Shown: one piece after another, positions 58,054 through 64,000 of the stretch | Layout of the letters: every line of letters starts with the position of its first letter | Position numbering within the stretch: the first letter of the stretch is position 1 | NCBI GenBank assembly: GCA_030538275.1 | Contig: JAUNUH010000005.1 | Coordinates: 124,001 to 188,000, forward strand | Reading direction: 5' to 3' | From: Flavobacteriaceae bacterium | GTDB lineage: Bacteria > Bacteroidota > Bacteroidia > Flavobacteriales > Weeksellaceae | DNA: 64,000 nt | Notes under the pieces: generated by a model | Told to the model about the DNA's origin: nothing | Databases searched by the model: none | Seen by the model: the letters and a program-made list of their open reading frames with translations, nothing else | Translations under genes and position numbers: made by a program

Positions 58054-59134
58054 TTTTTTTAAGGTTTAAATAGGTTTGCATCCAATATGCAGATAGCAGC
58101 AGCATAAAGGGTAAACTCTGTACTTTCATGCGGGATATGAGACCAAAATTGGAGTATGCCATGCTCAAAACTATGGCTAAGAAAAAGAAAAATAGGAGGA
58201 TAGTCCATTCCTGTAGGTTGGGTTTGTAATTATATCGAAAAAGGAGCAAAAGTAATGCGCTAAATCCACCCAAGACGACAAATTGTGTAAAAATATTTTC
58301 CAATGCCATAGCCCAACCCCAAAGGTTGGAAATTTCACCGGGAAACGGACGAAAATAAAAGCTGTACAGTTTATACGGCCAAGAATAGGTTTCAAGCGGA
58401 ACGTAGGTATTGGATTGGCTTAACTGTGTATGATGAATTTCCAAAACCCGCTGAAATCCCGTCCATGACAAACCTGGAATCCAGTGGCTTTGCAGCAGAA
58501 TAAATCCAAAGGCAGCCAAAATCAAAGCCATTAATGGTATCAACCAGAGATTTAGTTTTTTTGCGGTGAGAAGATAGCCCCCAAAAGCCGCTAGCAGCAA
58601 GATGGCAGCTACATGCGGTCGAATAAGTCCAGTAATAATAAATCCGGTTATGAACAAACTTCTGAAACGTTTGAAGTTTTTCATACTCAAGATTACCAGC
58701 GCAATCCCCAGGAACATGACGGGTTCTTTACCTATCATAGCGGTCCAGAAATGCATGCTCGGTAATAACAGAACCGCAGCATAAACAAGTAGAAGCGCTG
58801 GAGTTGTAAAAAAAGACAGGGGAAACGCACGGTAGAGCAAATAAATTCCTGCCATTCCCACGGCGCTGTACAGCACAAATCCAACCCAAAGCGGTAAATC
58901 CAAAATTACAGCCGGCAAATAGTTGATGTAATAAAGTAGGTACTCGCGTAATGGGAGTGGAGCCTTTTGTAAGAATTTTTCGGGGGATTGGGTGATGAAC
59001 CAGTATTTGTTGGCATCTCCACGAAAACGTATTACAAATAAAAAAGCTATCCAAGCTGATAGCAGATGAATGAATGATACAATGCCTAAGAATAGTTTAG
59101 AATAAATACCGTATGAAGTCTTAAGATTCTTCAT
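58040..59134 (-). CDS. polytopic membrane protein, EpsG/Wzy-like (copy A)
   Basis: 364 residues with about ten hydrophobic helices and no signal peptide. Blocks GDANKYWF, YYINYLPAVILDL, LLPSMHFWTAMIGKE and LIRPHVAA correspond one to one with GDATNYWFF, LNYFPSKVLNL, FLPNFHFWSAGVGKD and TIRPHILLF of the next upstream gene. Size, topology and place in a sugar cluster suggest a polysaccharide polymerase or a related factor. It overlaps both neighbours by 14 bases. Confidence 0.7.
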   Translation of the reverse strand: MKNLKTSYGIYSKLFLGIVSFIHLLSAWIAFLFVIRFRGDANKYWFITQSPEKFLQKAPLPLREYLLYYINYLPAVILDLPLWVGFVLYSAVGMAGIYLLYRAFPLSFFTTPALLLVYAAVLLLPSMHFWTAMIGKEPVMFLGIALVILSMKNFKRFRSLFITGFIITGLIRPHVAAILLLAAFGGYLLTAKKLNLWLIPLMALILAAFGFILLQSHWIPGLSWTGFQRVLEIHHTQLSQSNTYVPLETYSWPYKLYSFYFRPFPGEISNLWGWAMALENIFTQFVVLGGFSALLLLLFRYNYKPNLQEWTILLFFFFLAIVLSMAYSNFGLISRMKVQSLPFMLLLSAYWMQTYLNLKKNDKT

Positions 59135-60374
59135 GGATTACGCTATTATCCTGAATTGCATTTTGCTTGTTTTTATCCCATTCCATTTTTTTAATATAGT
59201 AAAACCATTCAAATTTTTTGAATTTATTGGTATAGGCTAAACCTGCGACAGCAAAAATAATGAATGCCGGTAAGAACATATTTCGTTGCCGAATAATGAT
59301 GCCCAGATTACTCAAGGAGGGTGCAAACGCAAGTGCCCCTATAATCCAGAAAAGAAAAGATCCTAATATTATATATGAAGTATTTTTGAAAATGTGAATA
59401 GGCTTGTTTCTTAAAAATACAATGGTAAGGGTTAGCCAAATGACATTTTCCACAGAAGCCATTAACCCCAGCACATTAGGCGCATCGAAAAACAATGGAC
59501 GATAGAGAAAAGTTAGAACTTGTAAGGGGTAGGGAAGTCCAGAAATGTCAATGCCGGAACCTGCTCGTCGGGATAAATGACCTGATTTCGTTTCACTAAA
59601 TTCTGTAAAAGAATCAACGCTGGCCTCATCCATTTGAGCAAATGCTAAAACATTATCCAATAAAGGTAAGAAAGCAACAAAAGCAATTCCAATTATAATT
59701 GACTTCTGAAAAATCAAAAGTCGGCTTTTCAAAATAAATGAAGCAAAAAAACCTGCTGCAAGAAATAATAGAATATGTGGTCGAATTGTATAAGAAATTA
59801 AGAATATAGGTATAAAAATAAACCATCTTTTTTTGACATTATTCAAAACATAAATAAATGCGCAAACACAAAAGAATAATAAAGTGTCTTTACCTACCCC
59901 TGCCGACCAAAAATGAAAGTTGGGCAGAAAAAATATACCCGGATAAATTGGGAAATTCAATACTTTAAAATGTTTCAAATGATGAAGTAAAGGTATGTTT
60001 TCTTTCAGGCTTACAACCATGAAAATAATTCCCCAATAACCCAATACACCATATATTATACATCCTGTAAAAAATTCAAGATTGAGAACCTTTGACGGAA
60101 AATAATTCAGAAAATATAAATAATAAGACGGACTTCCTTTTCCGGATGAAAGGATTTCCCATAATTGATCGAATTCATATTTGCGCGGAAAAAACCAGTA
60201 ATTCGTAGCATCCCCTCCATCAAAAGATATATATAAGAAAAAAATAAAGGACATAATCATATGGTAAAAGAACAATTGATCTAGAAGAACATGTTCATTA
60301 CCGCTCAAAATACGATATCGGGTTTTCAAGAAAAAACCGAAAATCAAAACGAGTATTACAATTATATAGTCCAA
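59121..60374 (-). CDS. polytopic membrane protein, EpsG/Wzy-like (copy B)
   Basis: 417 residues, about ten to eleven helices, paralogue of copy A with the same conserved blocks and an extra soluble tail. The start is a TTG at 60374, two bases after the stop of the upstream glycosyltransferase; no ATG is available near it and a stop lies just upstream in frame. Two polymerase-like genes in tandem could make two linkages, or one could be a partner or a decayed copy. Confidence 0.7.
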   Translation of the reverse strand: MDYIIVILVLIFGFFLKTRYRILSGNEHVLLDQLFFYHMIMSFIFFLYISFDGGDATNYWFFPRKYEFDQLWEILSSGKGSPSYYLYFLNYFPSKVLNLEFFTGCIIYGVLGYWGIIFMVVSLKENIPLLHHLKHFKVLNFPIYPGIFFLPNFHFWSAGVGKDTLLFFCVCAFIYVLNNVKKRWFIFIPIFLISYTIRPHILLFLAAGFFASFILKSRLLIFQKSIIIGIAFVAFLPLLDNVLAFAQMDEASVDSFTEFSETKSGHLSRRAGSGIDISGLPYPLQVLTFLYRPLFFDAPNVLGLMASVENVIWLTLTIVFLRNKPIHIFKNTSYIILGSFLFWIIGALAFAPSLSNLGIIIRQRNMFLPAFIIFAVAGLAYTNKFKKFEWFYYIKKMEWDKNKQNAIQDNSVIHEES

Positions 60375-60376
60375 TA

Positions 60377-61555
60377 TTATTTTTTAATAGATTTTAATGC
60401 ACAAAAGTACACATTTGAAGCACATTTAAGCGAAATGTTTTTCATTGCATCCTCTGATATTGCTTTTCTATCTGAATTATTAATTAAATCATGGGCGTTT
60501 TGCACCCAATCCGTAGTGCTATTTGGTTCAATGGAGAGGATTAAAGAATTGAGATTCGTTTTCAAAAAATTCAAATCGGAAAAAAACTTATTGGTAATCA
60601 CAGGTAAGCCTGCCAGAAGATATTCGTTTATTTTTACCGGATGTACTGCTTTCATACTTTCCGTAGGATGAAGTAGGCAAAATCCAGCATCGGCCGCGTT
60701 CAAATACGCATTAACATCATTGTGCGGTACGTGTAACAAATCAATATGCGTTTTTAATTTCCCAGGAATCATGTTATTTATCTCTTCCAAAAAATGACTT
60801 AAAATGAGTAATCTGGAACCGGGATAGCATGAATTGAATTGATCAAAATAATCGAGCGTTTGATTTAATCCATATTTAGCTCCTATGGAGCCTATATAAA
60901 TAAAAAGGCTTTGATTTTCGGATAATCCTAAATTTTTACGCATTCCTGCTCGTAATTCAGAAGAAAAGAAAAAAATGCGAGCATCGGTTCCGTTGGGTAC
61001 GACTTTGAATTTTTTATGTTGAAGGCTTTTATATTGTTCTTTGTACCAGTTGATGGCATATTCAGTGCGTGTTAAAATTAAATTGCTTTTTTTTATAATA
61101 GCCCATTCAATAAAACGAATGAATTGAAGTTGTAAAAAAGACTTACCGGTTTCTTTTTTTTCTAAATAAGCCAATCCGTCGGCATCGTAAATCAAGGGGA
61201 ATTGGATATTGGAACAAAGGCAAATCAATCCAGGGATATAGGAGCGCGGCATGACATAATTGATGGAATTTTGTTTGATAAATGACTTAAGGATATGCCG
61301 GGATTTTAAAATAATTTTAAATTTGGAAAGAATTGTATTGGTAAAAGAAACCATCTTTAATTCGATTCCTAATGATTGTGCCTTTTCTTTTCGTAATTGA
61401 ATCACATCCTTTTCTGCCCAGGTAAATTGAATAACATGAAATTGGTAACCTTTTTTTTTCTGAATTTCAGCAAATAGCGGTATATACAAGTTTTCGAGAT
61501 AAGATGTATTGCCAGCGTCCCAAGTAATAAACAAAATATTTTTCTTCTTGTCCAA
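60377..61555 (-). CDS. glycosyltransferase (GT-B type)
   Basis: 392 residues. N-terminal LFITWDAGNTSYLENLYIPL, a central LIYDADGLAYLEKKE block and C-terminal sugar-nucleotide part with YIGSIGAKYGLNQTLDYF and HPTESMKAVHPVKINEYLLA. Start appears to be a TTG at 61555, 8 bases after the stop of the beta-helix gene. Likely one step of repeat-unit assembly. Confidence 0.85.
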   Translation of the reverse strand: MDKKKNILFITWDAGNTSYLENLYIPLFAEIQKKKGYQFHVIQFTWAEKDVIQLRKEKAQSLGIELKMVSFTNTILSKFKIILKSRHILKSFIKQNSINYVMPRSYIPGLICLCSNIQFPLIYDADGLAYLEKKETGKSFLQLQFIRFIEWAIIKKSNLILTRTEYAINWYKEQYKSLQHKKFKVVPNGTDARIFFFSSELRAGMRKNLGLSENQSLFIYIGSIGAKYGLNQTLDYFDQFNSCYPGSRLLILSHFLEEINNMIPGKLKTHIDLLHVPHNDVNAYLNAADAGFCLLHPTESMKAVHPVKINEYLLAGLPVITNKFFSDLNFLKTNLNSLILSIEPNSTTDWVQNAHDLINNSDRKAISEDAMKNISLKCASNVYFCALKSIKK

Positions 61556-61563
61556 AACTTTTT

Positions 61564-62895
61564 TTATTTGGTTTTGGCATTGGTGGTCGAAATGCGCGGT
61601 TTGTTATTACCCGAAGATTCGATTCGGTTGTTTTTATACAATTTTACTTCCTCAATCAAACCATCAACTCTTTTTCCTTTTATTTTATCGCCTGGGATTT
61701 TGATTACATTATTGGTAAAAGACAAGCCGGGCATCCGAATATAGGGAAAATAACGTTCAATTACCTCTTTACCTGTGTATTCCAATATGCAATTATCAAC
61801 GATTACAGTACTATTGGGATTAAAAGAAACCGCCAGAATTCCTGCATCCCCGCTTTTAATGTAGCAATTATAAAATCCGGCACTGCTTCCATCTTTGTGC
61901 CATGTAGGATAGATACTGCCGTTCGGAAAAACAAATGTACAATCATGAAAATTCACATTTTTGGCATTGACAATGATTTCCCATTTTCTACTGCTGTCGG
62001 GTGATGATTCAAAATGACAATGTTTGAATACAACCCCATCCGTGGTGCTGATGTGGTTGATAACTGCTTCGCTTCCCATATTATTTTTAAAAGTACAATT
62101 TTCAAAAGTGATATTTTTTACTTTTTGAAATTCTCTATTAGGTTCAATATCCAAACCAGCTGCCGGTGCATGATGACCATAATTTCCTTCTGTAATGCCA
62201 GTGTAGCTAAATTCACTGTTTTTAATCATTACATCCTGTGCATAACCAATGGTCAAAGCTTGACGTCCATTATTTCGTGAAATTACACGATCTATGGTTA
62301 TTTCCATTGAAGGAATATTATTTCCACCCAATACCAAACCGTCTGACATGGCATGGTGCAGTTCAAGATTATATAAAACGACATTACGACTTTCTCTAAT
62401 CATCACTAAATGTCCAGCCGCTTCAACTATGCTTGCATCTCTCGACATTTGATCTACATTTCCATCGATAACCAAGTTTGAAATACGTACATCTTTGCAA
62501 TTTTGAATTAAAAGCGGAACCAGACTTCTGTCGGTGCTGAATTTATGCTTCGCACCTGTACGCGTAACTTTCCTATGAAAATCACCCTTTAATTCCATAA
62601 TGCTGTTATTTCCTTCAATTTCCAGCTGCTTACAATTCTGAAAGACGAGAGACTTATCTTCTTTTCCTGTAGAATAAGTGTTGAGCAAATAATGACCTAA
62701 AGGAATTTCAAGTTTGCCTCCTCCTTGCTTATTAATGGCTTCCACGGCATTTTTAAATGATAAATAATCATTAGTAATTCCGTCTCCTTTTGCCCCAAAA
62801 TCTTTGACATTAATGACTTTTTGACTTGTAGTTTTTATGGGTGTAGAAGCACAAGCGGTGAATAGAATGAATACTATGGGCAAAATTACATTCAA
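61564..62895 (-). CDS. parallel beta-helix lipoprotein (pectate lyase 3-like)
   Basis: 443 residues. Lipobox LFTAC, then NVKDFGAKGDGITND, the start of the pectate-lyase-3 type right-handed beta-helix, and many short repeats (ISNLVIDGNVD, VKNITFENCTFKNNMG) to near the C-terminus. Enzymes with this fold cut, epimerise or bind polysaccharides, so it may trim or modify the exported polymer at the surface. The start is a TTG sharing bases with the TGA stop of the CapK-like gene (TTGA). Catalytic residues cannot be assigned from the sequence alone. Confidence 0.82.
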   Translation of the reverse strand: MNVILPIVFILFTACASTPIKTTSQKVINVKDFGAKGDGITNDYLSFKNAVEAINKQGGGKLEIPLGHYLLNTYSTGKEDKSLVFQNCKQLEIEGNNSIMELKGDFHRKVTRTGAKHKFSTDRSLVPLLIQNCKDVRISNLVIDGNVDQMSRDASIVEAAGHLVMIRESRNVVLYNLELHHAMSDGLVLGGNNIPSMEITIDRVISRNNGRQALTIGYAQDVMIKNSEFSYTGITEGNYGHHAPAAGLDIEPNREFQKVKNITFENCTFKNNMGSEAVINHISTTDGVVFKHCHFESSPDSSRKWEIIVNAKNVNFHDCTFVFPNGSIYPTWHKDGSSAGFYNCYIKSGDAGILAVSFNPNSTVIVDNCILEYTGKEVIERYFPYIRMPGLSFTNNVIKIPGDKIKGKRVDGLIEEVKLYKNNRIESSGNNKPRISTTNAKTK

Positions 62896-64000
62896 TCGAT
62901 AAGATGTTTAATGTTATTTTTTACAATTCTAAACTTCCCACTGGCTTCATGTGCAATAGAATCTGTTTTTATCAACTGTATTTTCATGCTTTCTCCAACA
63001 CGTTCGCGCCAGTTTTGAAGAAAAATGCCTTCTATTTTATCCGAGTATAATTTTGGATCTGTTTCAATAAGTACGGTGATTTTATCCAACTCATCTTGAA
63101 TGGCCTGAAACTTAATGATGCCATCCGTGTTTTTGAGGGTGTTGGAAACATTTCCCAAATTGATTTTTCCGTTTTCAGGTGAATAAATATAATCATCTAT
63201 TCTGCCTTCAATCCGTGCGATTACCGGATTTTGGTTTCCGCAGTTACAACTTTCATCAGAAAGCGTTAAAACATCACCGATATCATAGCGAACCAAAGGT
63301 GTACCATGTGTGGTAAAAGAAGTCAGCACCAGTCTGCCACTTTCAGTAGGTTGGTTTTGTTCATCCAAGACTTCAAAAACGCCGCTTTGAAGTTCAAGAT
63401 GTAATTTGTGATTTTTGCATTCGAAGATGAAAGGAGCTCCTTCACTACTGGCGTATTGGTCATACACATCCGTCTTGAAAAATTCCGAAATCAGTCTGCG
63501 GGTTTCATCGGTTACTGTTTCGGCTGTGGGAAAAACCGCTTTGATTCCTTTGGGAAAATCAATATTATTTTTGAGGCCGTATTTAGCTATTTCGAGCATA
63601 GAAGAAGGAAATCCTACCATGTATTCTGGCTTGAATTTCTTCAGGTTTTCAATATAATAGGGCATATATTCCGTCTTGATATGAAAAGTGGAATAATATT
63701 TCACTTTATGCCAATAATCTGTTTTCCAGAATCGATTTACCTGTATATCTTTTTCATTGAGCAAAGTTTTGCCAGAAAACCAAGCGGTTTTTTTACCTAA
63801 CTCATAGCCAAAACGGGAACGAAAATCATCCAAAAATGCAAATCTCTTTTGCATATCGTCATAGGTATAATACACTTTTAATGACTTACCGGTGGTTCCA
63901 CCGGTTTTGGAAATAATAGCTTCATTGGGATCAATGGTTATAAAAGATTTGATATCTTTTCTGAAATCTTCTTTGGATACAATGGGATAGGCTGTGAGAT
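62892..64000 (-). CDS. phenylacetate-CoA ligase/CapK-like adenylating enzyme, 5' part off right edge
   Basis: I followed the frame past the GTG at 63875 to the window edge: it stays open and encodes TAYPIVSKEDFRKDIKSF, then the adenylate-forming motif SKTGGTTGKSLKVYYT, so the GTG is not the start. Downstream are YASSEGAPFIFECKN, LTSFTTHGTPLVRYDIGD and a C-terminal subdomain. About 369 residues are visible of the usual 430-460. CapK-like proteins are typical of capsule clusters; they may activate an acid that decorates the sugar, but the substrate is unknown. It overlaps the beta-helix gene by 4 bases. Confidence 0.9.
   Translation of the reverse strand, partial: LTAYPIVSKEDFRKDIKSFITIDPNEAIISKTGGTTGKSLKVYYTYDDMQKRFAFLDDFRSRFGYELGKKTAWFSGKTLLNEKDIQVNRFWKTDYWHKVKYYSTFHIKTEYMPYYIENLKKFKPEYMVGFPSSMLEIAKYGLKNNIDFPKGIKAVFPTAETVTDETRRLISEFFKTDVYDQYASSEGAPFIFECKNHKLHLELQSGVFEVLDEQNQPTESGRLVLTSFTTHGTPLVRYDIGDVLTLSDESCNCGNQNPVIARIEGRIDDYIYSPENGKINLGNVSNTLKNTDGIIKFQAIQDELDKITVLIETDPKLYSDKIEGIFLQNWRERVGESMKIQLIKTDSIAHEASGKFRIVKNNIKHLID

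Noticed and set aside
63873..63875. GTG as start of the CapK-like gene
   Set aside because: The frame stays open to the edge of the window and encodes the family's TGGTTGK motif upstream of the GTG.

Overview
The window looks like chromosomal DNA of a Bacteroidota, most probably a member of class Flavobacteriia. The reasons are low G+C, Bacteroidota-type promoters (TTG or TTTG, about 19 bases, then TAnnTTTG) in front of many genes, a SusC/SusD nutrient-uptake locus, a type IX secretion C-terminal tail, an RND pump fused to its outer-membrane partner, DUF1573 lipoproteins and the gene order nusB-DUF1573-yajC. I cannot name the genus. No rRNA, tRNA, CRISPR array or complete insertion sequence was found.

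Layout. 1-11.5 kb: 5' part of valS, a DUF1573 protein, an aspartyl protease with a PDZ domain, a three-gene small membrane cluster (YtxH, holin-X-like, unknown), a PLP aminotransferase, rtcB, a TlpA thioredoxin and an operon of unknown gene-dapF-mltG-DCC protein. 11.5-19 kb: a palindromic repeat, a tlpA/2-hydroxyacid dehydrogenase pair, a small conserved protein, then radA with a Uma2 nuclease-like gene inserted between the intact radA 3' end and a second 176-bp copy of that end; an OmpA lipoprotein, a second palindromic repeat and sucC. 19-26.5 kb: a susC-susD-susE/F-susE/F operon with a strong promoter and an inverted-repeat operator candidate, but no enzyme gene. 26.6-35 kb: era, der, sppA, folK, an abundant OmpA porin-like protein, a GNAT, a DUF4136 lipoprotein and murB. 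35-48 kb: a metal or envelope-stress block (PAP2 phosphatase, ferritin-like/VIT transporter, DUF2231 protein, CusRS-like two-component system, CusA-OMF fusion pump, CusB adaptor, lipoprotein, CPA2 antiporter) in which two promoter regions share the same TCTTAAG direct repeat. 48-54.5 kb: ychF, purE, yajC, DUF1573, nusB, a large composite palindromic element and a type IX secreted repeat protein. 54.5-64 kb: one long minus-strand operon for an exported polysaccharide (four glycosyltransferases, two related polytopic Wzy/EpsG-like proteins, a beta-helix lipoprotein and a CapK-like adenylating enzyme that runs off the right edge).

Most interesting signals: (1) the uma2 gene bracketed by a near-perfect 176-bp duplication of the radA 3' end; (2) dispersed palindromic elements whose stems covary while the loop is conserved; (3) an apparent response-regulator operator repeated at two places in the metal block; (4) radA, uma2 and era each have the promoter -7 box ending exactly 4 bases before the ATG, predicting leaderless mRNAs.
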